This document shows positions 35,394 through 43,154 of a stretch of DNA of 64,000 bases, in pieces. The DNA is from Agathobaculum butyriciproducens (GTDB lineage: Bacteria > Bacillota > Clostridia > Oscillospirales > Butyricicoccaceae), in assembly GCA_003096535.1 (NCBI GenBank), contig QEKJ01000001.1:248001-312000 (forward strand), in the 5' to 3' direction. How positions within the stretch are numbered: the stretch's first letter is position 1; every line of letters begins with the position of its first letter. A program made the translations under genes and the position numbers. Under the pieces are notes generated by a model. It was given only the letters and a program-made list of their open reading frames with translations. It was not told the DNA's origin and did no database searches.

Positions 35394-36065
35394 ATGGAAG
35401 TTTTACAGGCAAAAAACCTGAAAAAGATTTATGGCTCCGGCAATAACGCAGTTCATGCGTTGGATGGAGTTGATTTAAGTGTAAAGAAGGGCGAATTTGT
35501 TGCAATTGTCGGCACATCCGGCTCCGGCAAATCCACGCTGCTGCACATGCTGGGCGGGCTGGATCGCCCTACAAGCGGCACGGTTATGGTGGACGGACAG
35601 GATATTTTCTCCCTGAAGGAGGAAGCCCTGACCATCTTCCGCCGCAGGAAAATCGGCTTTGTGTTCCAAGCATATAATCTTGTTCCGGTGCTGAATGTGT
35701 ATGAAAATATCGTTCTACCCATTGAGCTGGACGGTGGCAAGGTCAATAAGGATTTCGTACAGCAGATCGTGCAGACCCTTGGGCTGGATGAGCGTCTGGA
35801 TGCCCTGCCCAATCAGCTCTCCGGCGGTCAGCAGCAGCGTGTGGCAATCGCCCGTGCGCTGGCGGCAGCACCCGCTATCATTCTGGCAGATGAACCCACC
35901 GGCAATCTGGATTCCAAAACCAGCCAGGATGTTCTGAGTCTGCTGAAGGTGAGCAGTCAAAAATTTGCCCAGACCATCGTGATGATCACTCACAACGAAG
36001 AAATTGCGCAGATGGCAGACCGCATTATCCGTATCGAAGATGGTCGGATCGTCTCCCAGAACTAA
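35394..36065 (+). CDS. ABC transporter ATP-binding protein (MacB/LolD type)
   Basis: 223 residues. Walker [17 protein letters not shown] loop, signature [15 protein letters not shown], Walker [13 protein letters not shown] and H-loop MITHNEE are all present. The [11 protein letters not shown] and [13 protein letters not shown] text is typical of ATPases that pair with FtsX-type permeases. ATG 35394 follows GGAGGT at 8 nt. Upstream ORF extension runs through a terminator hairpin and is rejected. It partners with the permease 15 nt downstream. Confidence 0.93.
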   Translation: MEVLQAKNLKKIYGSGNNAVHALDGVDLSVKKGEFVAIVGTSGSGKSTLLHMLGGLDRPTSGTVMVDGQDIFSLKEEALTIFRRRKIGFVFQAYNLVPVLNVYENIVLPIELDGGKVNKDFVQQIVQTLGLDERLDALPNQLSGGQQQRVAIARALAAAPAIILADEPTGNLDSKTSQDVLSLLKVSSQKFAQTIVMITHNEEIAQMADRIIRIEDGRIVSQN

Positions 36066-36080
36066 CGGGAGGTGGTTACG

Positions 36081-38723
36081 ATGAATGTCAAAAACAGAAA
36101 ATGTATTCGAAAGCTCAGCTTAAAATCTCTTTATGCGAACCGTCGCCGCAATCTGATCGCTATTTTTGCCATTGCGCTGACAACGCTGCTATTTACGTCC
36201 ATGTTCACCATTGTCTTGTCGTTGAACGCCAGTTATGAAACCTACCAGTTTCGGCAGGTAGGCGGCTATGCGCATGGCACCTTTAAGGATGTTTCCCCCG
36301 AGCAGGCGGAACGTATCGCTGCTCACCCAAAGGTGAAGGCTGCGGGGGCACGGAAGGTAATCGGTATCACTGCGGAGGGGGTCTTTGCCAAAACCCCGGC
36401 AGAGATCAGCTACATGGATGCCAACTGCACTAAATGGAGCTATGCAACCCCTACTACCGGACGGATGCCCGAAAGCGGCAAAGAGGTAGCCATGGATACG
36501 GCAGCGTTGCAACTGCTTGGCGTAACGCCGGAACTGGGCACCGAGGTCACGGTTTCCTATTCCATTACGGACAAGGATCAAACCGCCTTTACTGTAACAG
36601 ATGCCTTTACGCTGGTGGGCTATTGGGACTATGATGAACTAATGCCTGTTCATTACATCAACATCAGCCGTGATTACGCAGATGACATCGAAGCGCAGGC
36701 AGTGAAAACAGGTTTACAGCCTTTCCGCACTGACCTGAATGTCATGATGGCCTCCGGCACAAACATTCAAGGGCAGATGGAGCAGGTGGATACCGATCTT
36801 GGTTACACATGGGACAGCTATACCGATCCCAACAGCGTCCGGATTGGCGTCAATTGGGGATATACCTCATCCCAGCTGGAGTCACAGCTCGATCCAGAGC
36901 TGATGGTCGCCATAGCAGCTTTTTTGCTGCTGGTGATTTTCACTGGGTATCTTATCATCTATAACATTTTCCAGATCTCTGTTGCGGGAGATATCCGGTT
37001 TTACGGACTTCTGAAAACCATTGGCACAACGCCCCGGCAGCTCAAACGTATCATTCGCCAGCAGGCACTTCTGCTTTGTCTGATCGGCATTCCGGCAGGG
37101 CTGCTGCTGGGCTACGGCATCGGCGCTGTTCTGGTACCTGTTGTCTTGCGCTCCACCCAGTTGGAGGTGGGCATCACTACCATCAGCACCTCGCCTGTGA
37201 TCTTTGTTGGCTCCGTGCTGTTTGCTCTGCTGACAGTGCTCTTGTCCTGCTCCAAGCCCGGAAAAATGGCAGCCAAGGTTTCTCCGGTGGAGGCTACCAA
37301 ATATACGGATGTGATGCAGACCAAGAAAAAACGGCGCAGCATCCGAGGAGCAAAGCTCCATCAGATGGCCTTTGCCAATCTGGGACGAAACAAGAAAAAG
37401 ACGGTACTGGTGGTGTTGTCTCTGGCACTGTCGGTGACACTGTTCAATGCGCTGTGTGCCTTTGTGGGCGGCTTCAGCATGGAGAAGTATGTATCCTCCA
37501 TGACCTGCGCCGATTTTATCGTCAGCACGCCCGACTATTTCCGTTACAATCCGACAGATGAATTCATCACGCCAGAACAAATCGAAGAGATCGCAGCAAA
37601 CACAAAGGCCAGTCTTTCCGGCACGGGATATGCTGTGCGAAAACCCGCCTACCTGTGGATGACGGAGGATGCTTTGCGACAGGACTATGCAAGGTACGAA
37701 AGTGCCGAGCAGTTGGACAGCCATATGAGCCGCATGGAGCACCGGGGCAATATGGTGATGGGAGATACCAGAATCGAGGCTCTGGATAACAGTCTGTTTG
37801 ACAAGCTGCAAGTGCTCGACGGAGATATTTCTCCTATGCTGGAGCCGGACAATAACGCTATTGCCATTGCGGTTTCCTTAGATGACTACGGTAATCTGCT
37901 CAATCCTGAATACTACCCCAAGGTGGGAGACACGATCACCGCTACCTATGCGGATGATGTGAAATATATCGACAGCCGCACCGGAGAACTCCGCACCGAA
38001 GATACACCGGAGGGGTACATGAAAAAATTGTATGGAGCCAGAGATGTAGAGTACACGGTCTGCGCCTTGGTAAATCTTCCGAATTCCATGAGTTATCGTT
38101 ATAGCGGCGTTGGCTATGATGCAGTTTTGTCTGTGGATACCGCACAGCGGGACAGCGGTGGTGCGGCCATTCCGATGCTCTACCTGTTCGACACAGCGGA
38201 CGAAGTTGACGAGGCCGAAGCAGAGCAGTATCTATCGAAGCTCACTGCCGGTGAGTTTTCGCCCTTGATGTATGAAAGCAAGGCCACGGCTCGCTCTGAA
38301 TTTGCTCAGTTCCGGCAGATGTTTCTTCTGATAGGTGGTATCCTCTGTGCTATCATCGGGCTGGTGGGACTCTTAAATTTCTTCAACGCCATGATGACCG
38401 GTATTCTTTCCCGCCGCCGTGAATTTGCTGTGCTTCAGGCTGTAGGAATGACGAACCGGCAACTCAAAACCATGCTGATCTACGAGGGGTTGTTTTACGC
38501 AATGTCTTCTGTAGCGGCGGCCTTTATTCTGTCGCTGGCGGTGGGACCTCTTGCGGGAAAAATGCTGGGCAGTATGTTCTGGTTCTTTGAGTATCGATTC
38601 ACCATTCTGCCTGTCCTGCTGACAATTCCGGTATTTCTTCTGCTGGGGTGGCTGATTCCTTGCATGATGTATGACAACGCAGCGAAATGCAGTGTTGTAG
38701 AGCAATTAAGGGATGCTCAATAA
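36081..38723 (+). CDS. FtsX-type ABC transporter permease
   Basis: 880 residues. About eight membrane segments: one near residue 25-50, a block of three at about 270-390, one at about 440, and three at the C-terminus. They enclose two extracellular domains (about 50-270 and 465-750). Two FtsX cores are seen (ISVAGDIRFYGLLKTIGTT and LSRRREFAVLQAVGMT). With its ATPase it may expel or sense antimicrobial peptides. It is not the ten-segment BceB layout. ATG 36081 follows GGGAGGTGG. Confidence 0.88.
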   Translation: MNVKNRKCIRKLSLKSLYANRRRNLIAIFAIALTTLLFTSMFTIVLSLNASYETYQFRQVGGYAHGTFKDVSPEQAERIAAHPKVKAAGARKVIGITAEGVFAKTPAEISYMDANCTKWSYATPTTGRMPESGKEVAMDTAALQLLGVTPELGTEVTVSYSITDKDQTAFTVTDAFTLVGYWDYDELMPVHYINISRDYADDIEAQAVKTGLQPFRTDLNVMMASGTNIQGQMEQVDTDLGYTWDSYTDPNSVRIGVNWGYTSSQLESQLDPELMVAIAAFLLLVIFTGYLIIYNIFQISVAGDIRFYGLLKTIGTTPRQLKRIIRQQALLLCLIGIPAGLLLGYGIGAVLVPVVLRSTQLEVGITTISTSPVIFVGSVLFALLTVLLSCSKPGKMAAKVSPVEATKYTDVMQTKKKRRSIRGAKLHQMAFANLGRNKKKTVLVVLSLALSVTLFNALCAFVGGFSMEKYVSSMTCADFIVSTPDYFRYNPTDEFITPEQIEEIAANTKASLSGTGYAVRKPAYLWMTEDALRQDYARYESAEQLDSHMSRMEHRGNMVMGDTRIEALDNSLFDKLQVLDGDISPMLEPDNNAIAIAVSLDDYGNLLNPEYYPKVGDTITATYADDVKYIDSRTGELRTEDTPEGYMKKLYGARDVEYTVCALVNLPNSMSYRYSGVGYDAVLSVDTAQRDSGGAAIPMLYLFDTADEVDEAEAEQYLSKLTAGEFSPLMYESKATARSEFAQFRQMFLLIGGILCAIIGLVGLLNFFNAMMTGILSRRREFAVLQAVGMTNRQLKTMLIYEGLFYAMSSVAAAFILSLAVGPLAGKMLGSMFWFFEYRFTILPVLLTIPVFLLLGWLIPCMMYDNAAKCSVVEQLRDAQ

Positions 38724-38740
38724 CTGTTAGGCAAAAAACG

Positions 38741-38769
38741 GCCCTCTGCCAATGAAAAAGGCAGAGGGC
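38741..38769. terminator. Bidirectional terminator at end of cargo
   Basis: GCCCTCTGCC/GGCAGAGGGC hairpin between the convergent permease and DUF6061 genes. The T run is strongest on the minus strand, where it ends the rlmD-tail-DUF6061 transcript. Confidence 0.85.
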
Positions 38770-38775
38770 TGAGTT

Positions 38776-39021
38776 TTAATCTAAGGGTTTACATTCAGTT
38801 ACAGTTTTTAGATAAATTTCGGGGTTTCCGTTCAAAACAAGGTCTGCATATCCAATCGGGTCATTGTAGATTAGATAGTCCAGCTCTGACCGCTGATACA
38901 TATTGTCAGCAACCTCATTCTCCACGGCTATTGTATCAATAGCAATCATACTGCCATCTAAGAATTTCAGTTCCACACAGGCATTATCCATGTTGAACTC
39001 ACAAGAAATCAACCTATCCAT
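38776..39021 (-). CDS. DUF6061 family small protein
   Basis: 81 residues. The text SCEFNMDNACVELKFLDGSM and AIDTIAVENEVADNMYQRSE is what I recall for DUF6061, a small protein family found on gut Firmicutes elements; function unknown. GGAGG precedes the ATG at 39021 by 6 nt. It lies 24 nt downstream of the rlmD fusion stop on the same strand. In the integrated state it is probably driven from the host rlmD promoter. Confidence 0.75.
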   Translation of the reverse strand: MDRLISCEFNMDNACVELKFLDGSMIAIDTIAVENEVADNMYQRSELDYLIYNDPIGYADLVLNGNPEIYLKTVTECKPLD

Positions 39022-39045
39022 AAGAAACCTCCACTTTGCTGGATG

Positions 39046-40680
39046 TTAGATCATCCCAAAATATTTGAATGCTTCTCGGATTGCTTTCTCTTTTTCCGGC
39101 GGACACTGGGGCTGTCTGGAATTCTCGGACTTCGGCAGATTATAGTTCTTACCAACCCCAATCCCACATTTTCGTTTAATCTGTGAGATATAGAGGTTGG
39201 ACACCTTTAACCCGGTATGCTCCAACACATACTCCTTGATCTGCGGATAGGTTGCCCCATCCTGAAATTCGGACATATCCATATCTTCCAAAGAGAACTC
39301 AACCCGAATCTTTTTCGAGTCGACCTCTCCCTTGGAAAGCAAGACAACCGTCTCCACATGAAAAGTTCTCGGGAACAGATCGAACGCCTGTGCCTTCTCG
39401 AGTGTGTAGCCTGCGCCGCACAGCTCCGCCACATCGCGCGCAAGCGTTGCCGGGTCACACGAAACGTACACGACCTTAGGCGGCTGCATTTTAAGAATCG
39501 CGTCGCGTGCAGTCGCGTCCAGACCCTTGCGCGGCGGATCGACCACCAGCACATCAATACCGCGCTTGGCCAGCCGCTGCGCTGCCTGACCCGCATCCGC
39601 ACAGAAGAACTCTGTGTTTTCCATGCCGTTGCGGAGCGCGTTGCGCTTGGCGTTTTCGATGGCCTCCGGCACGATTTCCACGCCAATGGCAGTCTTTGCG
39701 TGCTCGGCCAGCGCCAGCGTGATCGTACCCGCACCGCAGTAGAGGTCAAGCACGGTCTCCTCGCCGGTCAGACCGGCGTAGTCCACCGCACACGCATACA
39801 GACGCTCGGCCTGCGCGTGATTGACCTGATAAAACGCCTCGGGCGAGAGCAAAAACGTGTGCCCGCACAGGCGGTCCTCCAGCATCGGCTCACCCCAGAG
39901 AACATCCGTCCGGTTACCCAGAATCACGTTGTCGTCGCGCTGGTTGTGGTTGAGCAGAATACCCGTCAGCGACGGCGCTGCCGCGCGCAGACGCTCGACC
40001 AGCACATCTAGTTTGGGCATTTTCTTCGTCGCGGAAATAAGCGTCAGCTGGCTTTCGCCGCTTTTTTCGCCCACACGAACGTAAATATGCCGAATCGTAC
40101 CGCGTTTTTTCTCATAATCGTACGGCATGACCGAAAATTCCGTCATCCATTCACGCACCACGGCGGCAATCTTGTCCGCCGTCTCCGACTGGATGAGGCA
40201 TTTCTCCACCGGCACAATGTCGTGGCTGCGCGGACGGTAAAAGCCGGTAACGATGCTGCCTTCTTTGTCCCGTCCGACCGGATACTGCGCCTTGTTACGG
40301 TAATGCTCAGTGGTCGGCGCACCCGTGATGCCGAGCAGCTTTGCGCCGTCCTGACCGCCAATGCGCGTCAGCGCATCACGCACCTTTTTCTCCTTCGCAC
40401 GCAGTTCTTCCCCGTAGGTAATGTGCTGATAACAGCAGCCGCCGCACTTATCCGCCACCGGACATGCAGGCTCAATGCGCTGTCCCGACGGCACGATAAT
40501 CTTCTCTACCCTGCCGAACGCCACATTTTTCGTCACCTTGACAATGCGGACATCACACTGATCGCCAACTGCCGTACGCGGCACAAATACCGCCCGGCCT
40601 TCGATCTTCGCAAACCCCGTACCGTCCGCTGTGTAATCCGTAATCTGACAACGATAAACCTTGTTCTTCTGTAAATCCAT
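39046..40680 (-). CDS. rlmD: 23S rRNA uracil-C5 methyltransferase with element-encoded tail
   Basis: 544 residues. A TRAM domain comes first, then Fe-S cysteines (CPVADKCGGCC, about 73-83), SAM motif DLYCGAGTITLAL and catalytic Cys in VSCDPATLARD. All belong to RlmD/RumA, which makes m5U in 23S rRNA. The host part ends at Val-Glu-Thr-Val (about residue 444), after which about 100 residues come from the mobile element: a basic region with HTH-like YPQIKEYVLEHTGLKVSNLY and a KSENSRQPQCPPEKEKAIRE end. The element re-encodes VVLLSK, so the catalytic domain stays intact. Confidence 0.92.
   Translation of the reverse strand: MDLQKNKVYRCQITDYTADGTGFAKIEGRAVFVPRTAVGDQCDVRIVKVTKNVAFGRVEKIIVPSGQRIEPACPVADKCGGCCYQHITYGEELRAKEKKVRDALTRIGGQDGAKLLGITGAPTTEHYRNKAQYPVGRDKEGSIVTGFYRPRSHDIVPVEKCLIQSETADKIAAVVREWMTEFSVMPYDYEKKRGTIRHIYVRVGEKSGESQLTLISATKKMPKLDVLVERLRAAAPSLTGILLNHNQRDDNVILGNRTDVLWGEPMLEDRLCGHTFLLSPEAFYQVNHAQAERLYACAVDYAGLTGEETVLDLYCGAGTITLALAEHAKTAIGVEIVPEAIENAKRNALRNGMENTEFFCADAGQAAQRLAKRGIDVLVVDPPRKGLDATARDAILKMQPPKVVYVSCDPATLARDVAELCGAGYTLEKAQAFDLFPRTFHVETVVLLSKGEVDSKKIRVEFSLEDMDMSEFQDGATYPQIKEYVLEHTGLKVSNLYISQIKRKCGIGVGKNYNLPKSENSRQPQCPPEKEKAIREAFKYFGMI
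39347..39354. other. attR core (ACCGTCTC)
   Basis: Matches the left core exactly. Host rlmD coding sequence lies at higher coordinates, and element sequence encoding the new RlmD tail at lower coordinates. Confidence 0.8.
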
Positions 40681-40698
40681 TTCTTACCCCTTGATATG

Positions 40699-40771
40699 AG
40701 AGTGAAGAGTGGAGATTGCAGAGTGAAGAGATAAGGTGCTCTCCACTCTCAACTCTTCACTCTCCACTCTA
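40699..40771. repeat. Palindromic repeat, AGAGTGAAGAGTGGAG variant
   Basis: AGAGTGAAGAGTGGAGATTG and AACTCTTCACTCTCCACTCT form a long stem in the rlmD 5' region. The architecture is like the stop-codon repeat family but the end sequence differs. A TAATTTCTAATTACTCATTA tail follows. Confidence 0.65.
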
Positions 40772-40814
40772 TAACTACTAATTTCTAATTACTCATTACT
40801 AATTTTATAATGGT

Positions 40815-40844
40815 ATTATAGCACGATCCCCGGAGATACTGCAA
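40815..40844 (-). promoter_or_regulatory. Probable promoter of rlmD
   Basis: Minus strand TTGCAG, 18-bp spacer, TATAAT. The transcript would start near 40808 and run through the palindromic repeat before rlmD. Confidence 0.5.
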
Positions 40845-40863
40845 TCGAAAGGAGCGTGCAATT

Positions 40864-41088
40864 ATGGCACAGGACAGGAAAAAACAGGTCTCCGGTGAGA
40901 TTCCCTTTCATTTTATGCAGGAAATGGGACACAGTCCGCGGGCAATGGAGCAATTCTTCGATCTGCCGTATCAGGCGCGGCAGGTGCTGACCGATGCGGT
41001 ATGTATCTCGGACGAGCCTGAGGAACGCCGCGAAACTGCCCTCAAGTCGCTTGCAAACGGCGGTGAAGGCTACTGCGAACGGTTCTGA
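40864..41088 (+). CDS. Small protein of unknown function
   Basis: 74 residues. GAAAGGAG lies 8-9 nt before the ATG at 40864 and a hairpin terminator follows, so it looks like a real monocistronic gene. No family recognised. Text such as IPFHFMQEMGHSPRAMEQFF and LPYQARQVLTDAV suggests a compact helical protein. Confidence 0.65.
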   Translation: MAQDRKKQVSGEIPFHFMQEMGHSPRAMEQFFDLPYQARQVLTDAVCISDEPEERRETALKSLANGGEGYCERF

Positions 41089-41104
41089 CCGCTTTTCCCG
41101 CTCG

Positions 41105-41136
41105 AACGGCTGTACTTTGCGGTGCAGCCGTTTTGC
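41105..41136 (+). terminator. Terminator after the small gene
   Basis: AACGGCTG/CAGCCGTT hairpin followed by a short T run. Confidence 0.65.
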
Positions 41137-41189
41137 TGTATTCGCCAAAATACGCTGTCTTGACATCTTTTATTTCTAATCGCTTTTCA

Positions 41190-41218
41190 TTGCGTTAGTG
41201 CATATTTGGTGGTAGAAT
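41190..41218 (+). promoter_or_regulatory. Sigma-A promoter of the methyltransferase/ecf unit
   Basis: TTGCGT, 17-bp spacer, TAGAAT, about 55 nt before the 41275 start codon. Confidence 0.7.
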
Positions 41219-41274
41219 AGATACTGAATTATTGTGTAAACAACTACTTATATATAATGTAATGGAGAATATTT

Positions 41275-42141
41275 ATGTGGATCGCAGATCATTGGAAGGA
41301 CTACGCCGTGCTCGACTGCGGCGGCGGTGAAAAAATTGAACGATGGGGCAATCAGATTCTGCAGCGCCCCGACCCGCAGGCTATCTGGCCGCGCGACAAG
41401 GACTGTAAGGTTTGGAACAAGCCAAACGCCATCTATCATCGCTCGAACGCAGGCGGCGGCAAGTGGGAAATCCGCAAGCTGCCCGAGCAGTGGGCCATCC
41501 ACTACGGCGATTTGACGTTCCAGCTCAAGCCGATGAGCTTCAAGCATACCGGTCTGTTCCCCGAGCAGGCTGCCAACTGGGATTTTATCGACAAGATGAT
41601 CCGTCACGCAGGCCGCCCGATCAACGTGCTCAATCTGTTCGCCTACACCGGCGGTGCAACGCTCGCGGCGGCAAACGCCGGCGCGTCCGTCTGCCATGTT
41701 GACGCGTCCAAGGGCATGGTGCAGTGGGCCAAGGAGAACGCCGCGTCCTCCGGCCTGAGTGACCGCCCGATCCGCTGGATCGTGGACGACTGCAAAAAGT
41801 TCGTGCAGCGCGAGATCCGCCGCGGACGCAAGTACGACGCGATTATTATGGACCCGCCGAGCTACGGCCGCGGTCCGTCCGGCGAGACGTGGAAGATCGA
41901 GGAGGACGTTGCCGACTTCATTGATCTGACCATGGGCGTGCTGAGCGACAAGCCGCTGTTCGTGCTCATTTCCAGCTATTCCACCGGCCTTGCGCCGTCT
42001 GTGATGAGCTATCTGCTCGGCATCACCGCAGGCAAACGCGCCGCCGGCAAGATTGAGGCGCAGGAGCTTGGCCTGCCGGTCGAATCGACCGGTCTGGTGC
42101 TGCCGTGCGGCTCGTCGGCACGGTTTATCGCGGAAGAATAA
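41275..42141 (+). CDS. Class I SAM-dependent methyltransferase (RlmI/RlmK-like)
   Basis: 288 residues. SAM-binding motif NLFAYTGGATLAAANAGA (about 122-140), acidic motif VDASKGMVQWAKEN, and the catalytic-type DPPSYGRGPSGETWKIE. This is the layout of COG1092 rRNA cytosine or guanine methyltransferases, without the PUA domain of full RlmI. It probably modifies 23S rRNA; the exact base is not determinable. ATG 41275 follows GGAG at 7 nt. The ecf genes follow 30 nt later. Confidence 0.82.
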   Translation: MWIADHWKDYAVLDCGGGEKIERWGNQILQRPDPQAIWPRDKDCKVWNKPNAIYHRSNAGGGKWEIRKLPEQWAIHYGDLTFQLKPMSFKHTGLFPEQAANWDFIDKMIRHAGRPINVLNLFAYTGGATLAAANAGASVCHVDASKGMVQWAKENAASSGLSDRPIRWIVDDCKKFVQREIRRGRKYDAIIMDPPSYGRGPSGETWKIEEDVADFIDLTMGVLSDKPLFVLISSYSTGLAPSVMSYLLGITAGKRAAGKIEAQELGLPVESTGLVLPCGSSARFIAEE

Positions 42142-42171
42142 TAACCTTTTTTTACCGAAGGACGAAAATAA

Positions 42172-43023
42172 ATGAGTGAAATCATCAAAACCGAAAACCT
42201 GCAGTACGCCTATCCCACCGAGGACGGACAGCTTTCCGTTCCTGTGCTAAAGGGCGTAAATCTTTCCATCCGGCGCGGCGAGTTCGTCGCGGTGCTCGGT
42301 CACAACGGCTCGGGCAAGAGTACGCTTGCCGGCTGCTTCAACGCGATCCGTCTGCCGACCGGCGGCGTATGCTACGTTGACATGATGGACACCCGCGACG
42401 AAAACAACACCTATGAGGTGCGCAAGACCGTCTCGATGGTATTCCAGAACCCGGACAACCAGCTTGTCGCTACCGTTGTTGAAGAAGATGTTGCATTTGC
42501 GCTGGAGAACATGGGCGTGCCGCCCGCAGAGATCCGCAAGCGCGTTGACGATGCACTGCGTGCCGTCGGCATGTACGAATACCGTGCACAGGCGCCGCAC
42601 CGTCTGTCCGGCGGACAGAAGCAGCGAATCGCAATCGCAGGCGTTATCGCCATGATGCCGCGCTGCGTTGTACTCGATGAGCCGACCGCCATGCTCGACC
42701 CGCAGGGCCGCCGTGAGGTCATGAATGTTGTCCGTGAGCTGAACCGCAAATTCGGCATCACCGTTATCCTTATCACCCACCACATGGACGAGGCCGTACA
42801 GGCGCAGCGTGTGGTTGTCATGCACAAGGGCAACGTGCTGATGGACGGCGCTCCGCGCGAGATCTTCACGCAGGTGGACAAGCTGCGCGCGGCTTCCCTG
42901 ACCGTACCGCAGACCATCGAAGTCCTGTACGACCTCGATCAGCAGGACGGTGAAAAGCTGCCGATCGACGCACTCTCGATTGAGGAATGTGCAGATATTC
43001 TCGAACAAGAATATTTGAATTGA
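42172..43023 (+). CDS. ecfA1: Energy-coupling factor transporter ATPase EcfA1
   Basis: 283 residues. Walker A GHNGSGKSTLAG (about 41-52), Q-loop FQNPDNQ, signature LSGGQKQRIAIAG, Walker B CVVLDEPTAMLDP. The SMVFQNPDNQLVATVVEED text is typical of EcfA1/CbiO. With EcfA2 and EcfT it powers uptake of vitamins by exchangeable S components encoded elsewhere. Its last residue codon and TGA stop run into a palindromic repeat that separates it from ecfA2. Confidence 0.94.
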   Translation: MSEIIKTENLQYAYPTEDGQLSVPVLKGVNLSIRRGEFVAVLGHNGSGKSTLAGCFNAIRLPTGGVCYVDMMDTRDENNTYEVRKTVSMVFQNPDNQLVATVVEEDVAFALENMGVPPAEIRKRVDDALRAVGMYEYRAQAPHRLSGGQKQRIAIAGVIAMMPRCVVLDEPTAMLDPQGRREVMNVVRELNRKFGITVILITHHMDEAVQAQRVVVMHKGNVLMDGAPREIFTQVDKLRAASLTVPQTIEVLYDLDQQDGEKLPIDALSIEECADILEQEYLN

Positions 43024-43137
43024 AAATTGAAATGGAGAATGGCGAATGATGGTTCCGCCGCTGCACGGCGCATTTATAACCGTGCCTCGCACGGACACCT
43101 TAACTTTCCATTAGCAATTTTCCATTCTCCATTGATT
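43017..43137. repeat. Stop-codon-abutting palindromic repeat, copy 5
   Basis: It starts within the ecfA1 stop region (AATTGAAAATTGAAATGGAG) and ends with AGCAATTTTCCATTCTCCAT. Inner palindromes are CCGCCGCTGCACGGCG and CCGTGCCTCGCACGG. It is transcribed within the ecf operon. Confidence 0.85.
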
Positions 43138-43154
43138 ATCCGAAGGAGAATCTT

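Larger units (their letters stand above)
24677..39346. mobile_element. 14.67-kb mobilizable element inserted in rlmD
   Basis: Bounded by the shared core ACCGTCTC (24677-24684 and 39347-39354). It encodes a large serine recombinase, an HTH protein, a Mob_Pre relaxase with an oriT-like site, primase-type replication proteins, and cargo (DUF6076, unknown, sigma-like, two-component system, ABC transporter, DUF6061). No type IV secretion genes are present, so it is mobilizable rather than self-conjugative. The host intergenic repeats are not seen inside it, and its codon use is more AT-rich than the flanks. Removing it restores a 452-codon rlmD. Confidence 0.9.

Noticed and set aside
35394-38723. 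Straight BceAB-type bacitracin transporter assignment
   Set aside because: The permease has about eight membrane segments and two extracellular domains, unlike the ten-segment BceB with one large loop. Only a general FtsX-type call is safe.
24677-39346. Self-transmissible ICE or prophage
   Set aside because: No VirB4/VirD4-type ATPases, mating-pair genes, capsid, terminase or tail genes. Only relaxase and replication genes, so mobilizable element.
39046-40680. rlmD as a pseudogene broken by the element
   Set aside because: All catalytic motifs are present and the element re-encodes the Val-Glu-Thr-Val-Val-Leu-Leu-Ser end, so the enzyme is extended, not disrupted.
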